Below, one piece after another: positions 1-11,109 of a stretch of DNA of 64,000 bases. The first letter of the stretch is position 1. Each line of letters opens with the position of its first letter. Position numbers and translations under genes: made by a program. The notes beneath the pieces were generated by a model. The model did no database searches and was not told where the DNA came from. It worked only from the letters and a program-made list of their open reading frames with translations. The DNA is from Ottelia alismoides (taxonomy: Eukaryota; Streptophyta; Magnoliopsida; Alismatales; Hydrocharitaceae): positions 62,001 through 126,000 of the forward strand of contig JAZKJV010000600.1 in assembly GCA_037367405.1 (NCBI GenBank), written 5' to 3'.

Positions 1-1501
1 CATCCATTCGTTCTCCTTTTCTTACTTAACATTCGGCCGAGGTTTGCTTCCTCGAGCCTGTCATATTCAAATGCAGGTGCTTGTCCAGGTGCATCATTAC
101 CTGATCGGCACTTGACATCTAGAGTTGATCTGGAGGCGAAGCATCATGAGCATCGACGCATGCACCTGTAGAACAACCACCGTTTGACATAAGCCTCATC
201 GCCTGAGATCTGATCGGCATTGAGATACAGCCGATCACAATCCTCGAAGCACCGCATCTGAGAACGAAGTACAGGATCTCCGCGTCGAACATCTCTGATC
301 GAGATCCGAACCGCAACTGAACTTGAACCCAATCGCGCATCATCTGAAGCATCATTGATCAGATCTGTCAATCCATCTGTTTCGTGCTTAGAGAGCATCG
401 AGAATTACCAAAGCCTGAAATCTGATCAAGAACGACGAACCATCACCATCGTGTGGAACGAATCAGCTTCGAGAACTAGTTAGAGACGAGCAAAACCTGT
501 CGGCTGCCACTCGAAGCACATAGGTGAAGAACACCTAAAGGTCCAAGGCGTACATATGCCATTAGATTGAAGTCAATCCAACGCTCAGCATCGCACACCG
601 TTCAAGCCGAATGCATGTGCTCTGCACATGATCCCAAGGAGATATTTTGGGATACTTTGCTTCTTTCATCCTGAACATATTTCCATACTCGAACAGGGAT
701 CTGAACTGTAGACGAGCACATGGCTATACACGTGAGTGGGTAAATATATGTACGTCCTTGAATTATCACGTATTACAAAGTGGTCCAGGCTAGGTGCTGT
801 TATGGGTCCAGCACATGATCGCACCTACTTCGTCTCGTTTTAGCGAGAATAGCCCCACCTCTTATTTGTATTTCCGAAAAGATCCAGCCGCGCTAGCACA
901 TGATCGCACGTGCTTCGTCTCGTTCTTTTGCGTATTTTACCTCCACGCATTTATCTTGAAACTATGACCCCATTTTTTAAGGATATTTGTACTTAAGAAC
1001 CTATATATAATATACCAAATAATAGTATTAAATTCGTATTAAATCAAATACAAAATATAAAAGTCAAATAAAAATACATAAAACTACTACTTAATATATT
1101 GTATATTGTATAAAGAGTATTTTGAAAAATAAAAAATATTTTCTATTTTCCATTAATCAAAATACAAAAATTCATCAAACTTATAAATTATAAAAATATA
1201 AATACATCTCTAAAAATTCACAAAAATTGTATTAGTTATATTTTGTAATATTTTAAACAGTAAACCAAAAAGAAATTAAAAACCAAATATTAAAGTTCTT
1301 ATAAATTCAAATATAAAATAATTTCAAAATACTAAAACAAAGAAGATAAAAATAAATTAAAAATCACTAAAAATTCAGAAAACCCTAGTCTATACAGTTA
1401 TCCTTCCTAAGTTCAAGACTCTCGTGCTTTACCATATACACAAGTTTAGGAATCTAAATAAAATCGACAAATCTTTTTCTAGCTGACTCGCTCGGTCGAC
1501 A
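1..1501 (+). mobile_element. LTR F, 3' portion of an old Athila-like LTR
   Basis: This stretch lines up, with much divergence, with the second half of the LTRs of element A. The start matches the paired 'gtcgagg...cctcgac' segment and the following TTTGCAG-like acceptor. Positions 720-960 repeat the CACGTG/CACATG-rich blocks, 1000-1380 is the AT-rich part, and 1401-1440 resembles the conserved segment around the 'ttcgaccctg' motif. It ends in ...GGTCGACA, immediately followed by a decayed primer-binding site, so it is a 5' LTR whose beginning lies outside the window. No coding sequence is visible. Small reading frames here look fortuitous. Confidence 0.6.
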
Positions 1502-1897
1502 CAATGATGTTGTTCTATCCTTTTAAAGCAGCATATTGGACGTGCTCATCAAGGACCCTCAGACCTTGTCGGAGACAGGTCTCTGTCGTCGCTCAACCTA
1601 ACTCACTCTTTCTGTCACTAAGGGAGAGTAGGGGTCTCAGAGGTCTCTCTTGTATACGAGGATGGGTCGGAACTGACACCTCCCCGCTCATTGTAATAAA
1701 AGGAGCAGTTGGGAAAGAGCTGATTTCAATCGATTGATAGTTGCGAGGATGATGTTGAGAGATGATAAAGAGTTGGCAGAGAATAATGTGGAATATTATA
1801 TCGATTCCTACCGAAATTAATGTGTGAAACCACATCAAGTAGTGGGGGGTTAATTGTTGAAGAACAATCTGTGGGGAGGTTGTCGCACGTAAAGATG
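1502..1897 (+). mobile_element. Remnant leader of element F with decayed primer-binding site
   Basis: After LTR F comes a 3-nt spacer (CAA) and then TGATGTTGTT at 1505. This is the TGACGCCGTT of element A's primer-binding site after C-to-T changes. The same 3-nt spacer is seen in A and B (GAA). The remaining ~380 bases hold no recognisable gene and stop where solo LTR E is inserted. The sequence resumes at 5932. The PBS identity is an inference from the pattern of transitions. Confidence 0.45.
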
Positions 1898-4800
1898 TGA
1901 AAAAACTCAAAAATCCTTGCTCTTAATTCTTCAGAAACATGTAAAAGAATCAGAGAAAAAGATTCCGATCATCGTTGTATCGACCAGGTGAGTTTTACCA
2001 GAAAATATTATCTTTTTCGTTAAGCTTCTTTTTTGCTTATTTATACTCCTAAACTTCAATGTATAGTGAAAGTACGGGAGTGTCGAACTCAGGGAGGCAA
2101 ACTATTTTATACTAGGGAAAATCAGTAGAAAAACATAGGAAAAAGGGTTTCCTAATTTTATTTAATTTTTAAGGATTTTTCTAGATTTTTATTTGAATTT
2201 TAATGAATTTTATATTGTTTTTGTAGTTTTTAATTATTTTATGATTTTTTTTATTATTTTAGAAATTGTTTAAATTTTTATTTGATTTTAATTTTGTTTT
2301 TTTATATTTTTATTTTATTTTCTATTTTATAGATTAGATGTTTTAAGGATTTTTATGAGGTTTGGTTAATTCTTAAGATGAAGATTGCATTTTTGTTGGA
2401 AACCTATGACTTTTTTTTATTTTTAAAGTAGCAAACAGTAATAAAGTATTTTATATAATTTTTACTGAAACGTAGATGAAATTATATTCAAAATGATAGG
2501 TTGTACGATATTAGAGGATTTTTATTTATTAGGTTATGATTTTTACAAGTTTTAACGAATTTTTGTGTATTTTATATTTTTTGTTGGTTTTATTATTTGA
2601 TTATTATTTTTTTTAACAAATAAACATATTTAATACTTTGTATAGTGTAAGATACAATATTTTTACGTATTTTGGTGTATTTTTATAATTTGATTTTTAT
2701 TTATTATGTGAAGAATATAGTATATTAAATATATATAAAATGGGGGTATTGGTGTAATGAGCCTGGAAATCTGGGATGCAAGTGTAGTATGGCCGAAGTC
2801 AGAGGGCTTTCATGCAAAATAATATAGGCTGCACATGTAGAGCACGTGAGATCTAAAAGGAGTGGTTGTCCACGTAAGGTGCTTCTGTCATGGCTACCTG
2901 CTAAAGATCTTGCTTGGAAAATCAACAAATCACATGGGAGTCCCTGTATATTGTTCCAGTGACTCACATGGTGAATCACGTGATTTAGCTATGCTTGAAC
3001 CTGTGTGCAAATAGCAGAAACCTTGAGGATATTTCTGCAAATACGCTACTAATTTATCTCAACGCACGCGTGAGGCGCACATGAGTAAGGCAAACGGTGG
3101 GGCGGTCGGGTTGGTTAGATGCCAACACGTGGTGCGATTGACGTCCCTTGAATCAAGCCGATCCAAGGGATCTTGTTCTTCCTGGATGTACCCGTGTTCT
3201 TCCCCCACATTATTCTTCAGGCGGCGGATTCATTGAGGCTCGATCCTCCTTCTGGACTGCAGTTTTACTGTTTGTTTCAGTGCAGGTTGAATGTCACGGT
3301 TCTTCCAGAGATGGTTTCTATCAGATGTTCTGCTCGTAAGTCATGTCTATGCTCTATTCTCAAATCGACGATGATGTTCGGCTAGTTTATGTAATTCTCA
3401 TCCCCAGGACGAAACTTTATCTCCGTGGGCTGCAAGAGGAAGTGATCTGACATCTAGTGGCGGAAAATCAAATTAATGCCCCATTGCTTTTGTATTTAAT
3501 GGCAAAAGTTCCAGGTGATGCTCGAAGGTTTGATCTACAAGTGATTTCAGATGTTGTGATGGTTGCTCTTATCAGATCATGAGTATTTTCAGCACTGCTT
3601 CAATTCTCGTTCCTCCTGCGACGAGGTCAGCGACTCGAGCACGAAGGCTCGGTCTCAAATTTATTACAGAAATGTGAATGGAGGAGCTTCAATAGCAGAG
3701 GATTGGTTCCATATTCCAGCCGCGGTATATGATCGAAGGTGGATAGAGATGGAGAGATAAAACAGAAATGTAGGGATTCGATGGTGAGCAGATGATTCGT
3801 AGGTGGATCGAATATCAATTCGAACGGAGAACATAGAGAAACAGAAGGAGTAGAGATGGATTGAGAAGTGACTGGAGGGTGAAGAGAAGATGAGAAGAAA
3901 GAGAGGAGGAGAAATCTAATCAGAAAAATGGATAACAGAGGATGTGCGCCTGTGGTTGGAGGAACGAAGACCTCCGGGTGGTTGCCTACAACACGCGGCG
4001 ATGTGGAGGCCAAGCCGCGGCGGAGCGGAGCTCTACGTCTGCGGTGATCTCGCCACACCTCCTCCTCCCTTTCGTTCGACGACGGAAGAGAGCAAGCCTG
4101 TCACTCCGTCTCCCTCAGGAACTCGGAGCTCTAGCAGAGATGGAGCAAAAATGGTGAATGCCCATCAATGGAGGAGGGGTTGGCTATATATAGAGGAAGA
4201 TAGAGCTCGTCACCGCCGGCGGTGATAATAACGTAGGAGGTTGGAGAAACGACCGGCCAACGACCGGGCGTTGAGGTAGTTGATGGCCGGAGGTTGGAGA
4301 TGGGAAGAAGGAGTATTGGGTAGAGGAGGAAGAAGAATAAGGAAGAAAGAAGAAGAGTCGTTGGGAAAGGAAGAAAGGGAGGGGAAGGAAAGAGAAAAAA
4401 GAATATGGGGCCAATGAGAGATTGCCATATGGCGGGGAAAAGAGAGAAATAAATAAAATGAATAAGACAAAACATGGAAGAGACAAAAGAGGGTATACAA
4501 ATATATGATTATTAATTAAATACCTCATATATTAAATTAAATTAAATTAAATTAAATAATGTGGATATAAATTGTAAATAATTTAGTAATTGATTAATTT
4601 GTATTATTAAATAAATTAAATAATGTAAATAATAAATTAATTAAATAAATAAGATAGATAATATAGATAAAGGTATCTTGTACAATAATACCGATACGTA
4701 CCCGAAAACTGCTTTTTTCGCATTAACTCCGATTTTAGCGAAACTAGTTTCATAATTAAAAATAATAATTTTAGGGACCGAGTTTGCTCAATTCAGAGTT

Positions 4801-5926
4801 CATACAACCGAGTTATTAGGACTAGACGAAAATAGTAGTGGCTTCGGGCATCTAGATTTTATTGGTATTTTAAGTTATTTTTATTTTTATATTTTTACAT
4901 ACAATTTTAGATAATTTTAGGAAAAAGAATTAAATTACAATTATTTAATTAAAAATCCGAGAAGTTTCTACATATAGTACATATAGACAATGGGTCTAAA
5001 ATGTCGAAACTCACCGGTTTTATCCTATTATTTTTCTGATATTTTTAATAAATAGTATTATGTACAAAACGAATTTTAAAATTGAGTTTGGTCATTTTGA
5101 AGTTTTCTATAAATAGATATGAACCTTGGAAGTTGGCTTTTGCGGCTTTTACAGTTCATTGCGGTTAATTTATTTTTATTCCGAAATATTTTCTAATATT
5201 TTTATAAAATAATATATATTTTTGTGAACAACTTTCGTAAAAGAAGTGTTTGGTTTGAGATAGTTTTGATGGTAAATAAAATAGGTGAATTATTTACATT
5301 GTCAAAAATACGTAAATTATATTTTTAATAAATAGTATTATGTACAAAACGGATTTTAAAATTGAGTTTGGTCATTTTGAAATTTTCTATAAATAGATAT
5401 GAACCTTGGAAGTCGGCTTTTGCGGCTTTTATAGTTCATTGCGGTTAATTTATTTTTATTTCGAAATATTTTTCTAATATTTTCATAAAATAATTTATAT
5501 TTTTGTGAACAACTTTCGTAAAACAAGTGATTTGGTTTGAGATAGTTTTGATGGTAAATAAAATAGGTGAAGTATTTGCATTGTGAAAAATATGTAAATT
5601 ATATTTTTGGTCTTGATTTTCTGAATATTTTTATAGGTTATGATCCTCATGTCCCTCTACTTATTTCATTTGTCGAACCGGTCAATATTGACCTGGTCTC
5701 GGGGTTAGGATCAGTCTGTATATATTACATATCTCCAGTCTTCGTTTCTTTTATTTTTTCTGTTTATCTTTATTCTTTTATTTTGGATAATTTAAGTGTT
5801 AATTATATAATATTAATATTTATGGTTAGAATGTTAATTAGATAGAATTAATAGATATTTGCATGTATTTTACCAAGAATTTTAACCAAAATGAAAGAAT
5901 AAAGGCGATGAATCACAGATTCATCA
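1898..5926 (-). mobile_element. Solo LTR E (Athila-like), 4.0 kb
   Basis: The 5-bp direct repeat AGATG flanks it (1893-1897 and 5927-5931), and the ends are TG...CA. On the minus strand it reads from the palindromic LTR start at 5926, through an AT-rich zone, a TATA-like CTATATATAG near 4185-4195, a GC-rich zone (about 4250-3170), ACGTG-rich blocks (3130-2750), and a second AT-rich zone to the conserved segment around 2090. This is the same order as in the LTRs of A, B and C. No internal domain is attached, so it is a solo LTR left by recombination between two LTRs. It is much more diverged than A or B. Confidence 0.75.
5041..5603. repeat. Tandem duplication of a ~280-bp unit inside LTR E
   Basis: The unit beginning ATTTTTAATAAATAG at 5041 is repeated at 5321. 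Both copies continue through matching text (the 'attgagtttggtcatttt' block, then 'gcggttaatttat') to about 5320 and 5603. They differ by scattered substitutions. It lies in the AT-rich U3-like part of the LTR. I see no counterpart duplication in A or B. Confidence 0.85.
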
Positions 5927-5931
5927 AGATG

Positions 5932-6078
5932 AGAGGGTGAATATTGATGATGAAGGGATGCGATTGAGGCACGAGTGGAATGAATGAGTTCGTCTTATCA
6001 TTTGGTAGGACAAGCTCTAATTAGGCACGAATGAGTGACTATAGGAGACCACATCGAAAGATCAGACAATTGAAATGG
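5932..6078 (+). other. Short remnant between solo LTR E and element A
   Basis: These ~150 bases lie between the TSD of E and the TSD of A. By the nesting logic they continue the sequence interrupted at 1897, and they continue again at 44887. No gene or motif was recognised. Confidence 0.5.
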
Positions 6079-7261
6079 AGGCATGATGAATACCCATTCA
6101 TCACTCTTTATTCTTATATTTTAGCTACAAAAACCTTTGCAAATGCATGTATATAGTTGTAAATGGAAATAATTACCAAAAGCTTGCATTGTGTAAAAAC
6201 CTATAATTAGCATGTTTTTGTGCAAAAATAAAAGAATAAAGATTAAAAAGAAAAAGAGGGAAATATTTAGAATAAATATTGAGCAACCTAACCCAAGGGA
6301 GGGCTCAGCATGGGCCTGACCGCATAAAAGCCAAAGTAGAGGGAGATAGGGGCTCATGTGTGTAAATATTTATGTAAATAAATAAAAGTATTTTCCTCAA
6401 AAAAATAGCTTAAAATATGCTTGTAAATATTTGTATATACTCATAAGTATAAAAACAAAAGAAAAAGATAAAAATCAAAAAGAAGAGAAAAACATCACTC
6501 ATCATGTACATAGACCACCCACCTTTATATTTATTTAGCTTCATAAATATATAAAATTAATTTCCAAAATCTTTGTAAATATTCTATATTATATAATGTA
6601 AATAAATAAAATAAAAACAATTAAAACAAAAGCAAAATAAAAATAGCAAAATTAAAAACACAAAAATATACCATGTATATAGATGTACATATGTATTTAT
6701 TTCACCTATATAGATAAATAATAAAAATAAAATAAAAATGTCTTTGTATTCCTTATTTTATAATATAAATAAATAAAATATAAAATGGGAATAAAATTGT
6801 ATAAAAATAACAATCAAAAATCAAAAATTAAAATCCCATATAGTGTATATATACCTATATATAACCTACTATGTATATACCTTATTTTTATTTTGAAAAA
6901 TTAACTAAAAATCACTAAAAAATAGAAAAAAATAAAGTAAAAATATTTCATGTTTTAACTTTTTACAAATTCGCCCGTTTGCCACATGTTATTTCACTTC
7001 CAAATATTATCCACGTGGCCGATCCCTATTGGCCCTGGGGATGTTGACCGCCTGGTCAACTATCCCCCCCAGGACCACTTCTCACGGGCTTAGGCGCCCG
7101 ACTCGATTTCCCCATTTTTTAGGGCCTAAACCCGATCGATTCCCACCTAAAACCCGGGTCAGATCCGTCCACGACATATCCGAGACCCTCGCTGGAGCTT
7201 CTGCATCGGGATCCGCGCGCTTCCACGCCCTACCCGCGCCTGTCTTCCCGAACCCTTCCAG

Positions 7262-7268
7262 CATATAA
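7262..7268 (+). promoter_or_regulatory. Candidate TATA box of LTR A
   Basis: CATATAA lies ~250 bases before the intron-like donor. Equivalent TATA-like sequences sit at the same place in the B LTRs (CTATATAG, minus, 34662-34669 and 20754-20761), in C (TTATATAT, 40422-40429) and in E (near 4190, minus). Conservation of place rather than exact word is the evidence. No transcript start can be read from sequence. Confidence 0.5.
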
Positions 7269-7521
7269 TGCCGAGCTCCGCCACCTCAAATCTGATCTTT
7301 GGCCATTCGATTCCACCCCCTGTGAGCTCCAGCGTGTGCGTGAGAGTGACAGCTCGCGTCCTGTGCTGTTGAAGCGACGAAAGGGAGCGAGACCACTGAT
7401 CCGGTGAAGCTTCGCCGCCTTGCTCCGCCACCAGCAGGAGCCCGAGCCTCGGAGGGAGACGCTCCTCGAGGCGAAGACCCAGAGCATACTTAGCTCATCC
7501 CTAGTCTCATCAGCCACCCAG

Positions 7522-7831
7522 GTAGTCCCTTAGCCTTCTCTTTTTCTTCGATTTTCCATTTCCCCCAAATCGCTGCTTCGCCGTCCCCCGTCGATTCCGA
7601 TCGAGTCCGACCACCTACCGACCATCGGGCTTCACCATAGCCATCGCCTCCTTCCCGCGCACCTTCTCCATAGATCCATCCAACCCAGCTCGCACAGGAG
7701 CTGGGATTCGAGCTCCACCGTCCCCCCTTCGCCGGAGCTCGCCCACCTCGACCCTTCGTTCACCGTCACCCCGCCTAACCGGGTCGAGGCAGTTTGCCCT
7801 CGACCCGCGAGTCTTCTGGTCGTCTTTGCAG
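7522..7831 (+). other. Intron-like segment inside LTR A (GT...AG, 310 nt)
   Basis: Donor context CAG|GTAGTCCC and acceptor context CTTTGCAG|GTAC flank 310 nt. The corresponding segment is 310 nt in both B LTRs and 311 nt in solo LTR C (40684-40994), with donor CAG|GTAG and a pyrimidine-rich TTTGCAG or TTTTCAG acceptor. In the 3' LTR of A the donor is at 39097 and the acceptor ends at 42955, separated by C. The paired 'gtcgagg...cctcgac' motif just before the acceptor is also kept. Splicing is an inference. Confidence 0.55.
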
Positions 7832-8329
7832 GTACTACCTAGCCCCTCTGAGGGCTTGGGTCATTCGGGCCAGGAGCCTCGCCTCCGCCGACCTCGCCGG
7901 AGCTCCTCAGAGCTCGGCTAGGCCATCGGAGGCCACCAGCAGCTGCGGAGCACCACGCCGGAGCTTCTCCGATCTTCAGGCGCAGCAGGGGAGGTTAGGA
8001 GCGCGCATCTTGGGCCGGCGAAGTTCGCCGGCGAACTGTTCTTCCTCGACCCTCGTTCACCGTCCGATCAGACCTCCAGCTCCAGTTTGCATCTAGGCCG
8101 TCCGTTCAGGAGCAGCAGCCATCGTTTGATATGAGGAGGATAGATCTGGACCGCCCGATGCTCGAGGGTTAGCCACGACCGTCCGATGCACCACGTGGCT
8201 TAGCCCCAGCCGTCGGATCACAGCGAGGACCCCAGCCTTGGAGCGCCCGCCGATCTCCACCGTTGATCACTCCACGTGGCGTCCATCCTGCGGCCCGCAT
8301 TAATAAAGGGTAAACTACCCTTAGGCCCT

Positions 8330-8790
8330 CCTGTTTATTTCATTTCGCATTTAGTCCTGTAAATACCTAGTGTAGTTGTTGAGTTTTTGGTACTTTTGCA
8401 TTAAGGACCTCGCACTTTATTTTCCTTGCACTTATGCCCCTGTGCGTTGTATGACACGTGCATCGACACGTGATTTTCTGGTTTATTTGCAATATAGGAC
8501 CTGTAGTTCTGGATGTTATCAGTTGAATGAAAGTTTTTGGTTATTTGCATTTATACCCCTGTGCGTGAAACATTTGAGCATGTGCGTTTATTTTTGGGTA
8601 GTTTGCAGGTAAGCCCCTGGGCTTTTGGTAGCTGTTACCAAATAGCCCTCGAGACTTATTTTCATTACATTTGGGTCCCTGAGTGCCCCAGACACGCGCG
8701 ACGCACGTGTTTTGCTGGGTTAATTGCACCAGACCCCCCAGACTCTCGGGTATTTGCACATAGGTCCTTGTGCACAGTGCCCCCTCTTTA
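8330..8790 (+). repeat. Degenerate TTGCA...CCCCTG modules with paired G-boxes (LTR A)
   Basis: About ten loosely repeated modules of the form TTTGCA, 6-9 bases, then a CCCCTG-like or GGACCT-like word follow one another every 35-70 bases. Between them lie two paired E/G-box motifs. CACGTG occurs at 8455 and 8467, and CACGCG/CACGTG occur at 8692 and 8704. The same block occurs in B (minus, 19130-19530 and 33040-33440) and C (41400-41850), and decayed versions occur in E, F, G and H. Confidence 0.6.
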
Positions 8791-9751
8791 TTTTTGAATA
8801 AAATAGCAAATTACCTCCAAATCCAACGAAAATTGGGTACATGGCTCCTGCCATAGTGTAAAATTTTCAAGGATTTTTGGAGACATTTCTGAGTTGATTT
8901 GATATTTTTAAAAATTCAAAAACATCTAATTTTGCTACTGTCTAACTTTAAAAATCATAAAAAATATTAAATAGTATCTAAAAATTACAAAAATTGTCTA
9001 CTGCTTATTTTGTTGTGTTTGATTTTCTAGCCAATTTTGGCTATTTTTCATTACTGAAAATCACTAAAAACTGAAAAACCCTTAAAATCTTATAAAAATT
9101 CTAATAAATAAACCAAAAACCCAAAAATAATAATTTAGGTGCCTAATTTTTCCTTGTTTTATTCTCCATACAGGAAAAATACCTTCCAGCTAATTTGGGG
9201 CTTCTAGATATTTTATCTAGGTACTTTTAGCTCGGCTGGACAGTACCTACATTTTCAGTCACTGTTTGATTTTTAGAAAATGAAATAAACATCAGAAAAA
9301 TCCCAAAAATTCACCAAAAACACTAAAAATTATAAAACACATAAAAACATTTTTGTTAGAATTTTTGGTTGATTTTTAGTGCTTTTAATAATTTGTTGAA
9401 GTGTGTAGTTCCTTAGCTTTCATCATTTTCTTGACACATTAAAAATCCAAAAAAATATAAAATATTTTAAAAACCATAAAAAATATTTTCCTCTTTTATT
9501 TTATTTCCTTTTTGACTACTTCGTAGGCCGTAAGGCCAACCCGTGCTCCTTGTGTTCGACCCTGATCGCTATACCAGGTTAATAAAATAGCCAGGACCGC
9601 TATCGTATTTATTTGATTTCATATGATTTTGGTGGTCTGCTTTATTTTTCTTGATTGACCGAATCATTTCTCTCGATCCGGATCGCAACGACCCTTGAGT
9701 GATCTTATATTTTATCCCGGATTGATTGAGTGGATTTTTCGGTCGTCAGAA

Positions 9752-9769
9752 TGACGCCGTTGCTGGGGA
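9752..9769 (+). other. Primer-binding site of A (tRNA-Asp, two mismatches)
   Basis: TGACGCCGTTGCTGGGGA follows the LTR after the 3-nt spacer GAA. The complement of the plant tRNA-Asp(GTC) 3' end, including CCA, is TGGCGCCGTTGCCGGGGA. A therefore has two transitions, while B matches exactly. tRNA-Asp priming is typical of the Athila/Tat group. Confidence 0.9.
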
Positions 9770-11109
9770 GCACGGCTTAGTAGTTATTTTTCCGCAATTT
9801 TCTTTTACACGGTTTTCTGTACATATTATTGTATATACATTTGATCTGTTTATATATTCATTTGGTCTGACATTCTTGCTTATTTTCTTGCGAGGGCCCG
9901 AGGATCGAGGCGGCTTCTTCGGAAGCCGACGCAACCGCGAGAGTCGGAGGCGGCTGCTTTTTCTTTACAGAGCCGCAGGAGAGCAAGCAGGAGTGCGGGA
10001 GCCGCACAATAGCCGCGGATTAGCATAGTTTAGATTAGGATTTATTTCCCGTATATTTGAACTGTTGTAATAATACAGGTACATTCGGACAGACATTTGG
10101 ACTCTCGGGTCTGTTTCGCCGAGCACCGGTGTGCTCGGGGGACCCATTTAGATTTTTCGCGGTTTTAGCTTTTTAGCTGCCTTTTACGGTTTTTCGCGGT
10201 TTTTCTCGAGCCCCTAGATTTAGGATTTTCTGCTTGACTGTGCCGTACTTAGTAGGATCCCCACACTTAATTGATTGCCTGTTCCTATAGAGCGATAATT
10301 GGACCTACTAATAAATCAATAATAAAAATAGTTTAGTCGCTTTCCTGAGAGCCTACACGTCGCGAGCCTGCCCCGTCAAGCGCTACTCCTGAACTTGACC
10401 TGTTGAGAAGAGGAGGGGTGGGTCTATACCGGACTCTTTGGATCGAGGGCGAGTGACTAGGCTAGACGGTTCTATCGAGTAGAAATTGCCTGTTTAGGAC
10501 TCGGCTTTCTGCCTGCACCATTTAGGTAGTTTATTTCCTGTCTTACAATTCTGCGCGGATCATCTTGCATGTAGACTGCTGGAGTTAGGTACGCATTTCT
10601 ATCTCTGCATGCATCATTGATTTCTCGCGAATCGGCTTTTTCGTCTTCTCCCCCCTGTTTTGGACTAAATAACCAGGAGAACCGAAAAATTCGTTAGGCC
10701 TTTGTTTTTATTGAAAAAATATTAAAAAGAAAAACCATAAAATTGGGATTGTTTAAGCTATTGACCCTAAAAGACACTTAACTGAAAAATTTGTCTTGGG
10801 GAGAGAAACCCCCTCATTGTTTGGTTTGCTTGCGCGAGAGAGTGACCCGCACCCTAGATAGAGCCCTCCGGTGCTATTTCTAGCTGACTACCGACTCTTC
10901 CATTGGGGCCAGTCGGTTGGAGTAGCATCGGGTATCCCAACAAGTCACGTAAGCACTCTGATAAACTGTTTGTTCACCTAATAAAAACTGACAAGATAAT
11001 TTGACCGAGCCTTCACGGTCTTCAGCTCGTGTTGCGTTGGTGAACAGAGGGGTTTGCATTTTGATCATAGTTTCTCCAGATCCCATCCGTACTACTCGAC
11101 CAGATCGCG
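9770..11109 (+). other. 5' untranslated leader of element A
   Basis: This is the ~1.3-kb non-coding stretch between the primer site and the gag start. It is homologous to the leader of B (30821-32081, minus). It contains short reading frames that are not shared as proteins between the two copies. No gene is recognised. It presumably holds packaging and dimerisation signals, which I cannot locate. Confidence 0.7.

Larger units (their letters stand above)
6084..9748 (+). repeat. 5' LTR of element A (3665 bp)
   Basis: It starts TGATGAAT...ATTCATCA, an 8-bp inverted repeat around a 4-nt loop (6084-6103), and ends ...GGTCGTCA, giving TG...CA. The regions in order are: AT-rich (6110-6960); GC-rich with a TATA-like CATATAA (7262-7268) and an intron-like segment (7522-7831); the paired G-box block (8330-8790); a second AT-rich zone (8800-9500); and the conserved 'ttcgaccctg' segment near 9560. 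The LTR is far longer than in typical Gypsy elements (a few hundred bases to ~2 kb). Short reading frames inside it are not conserved as proteins. Confidence 0.95.
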
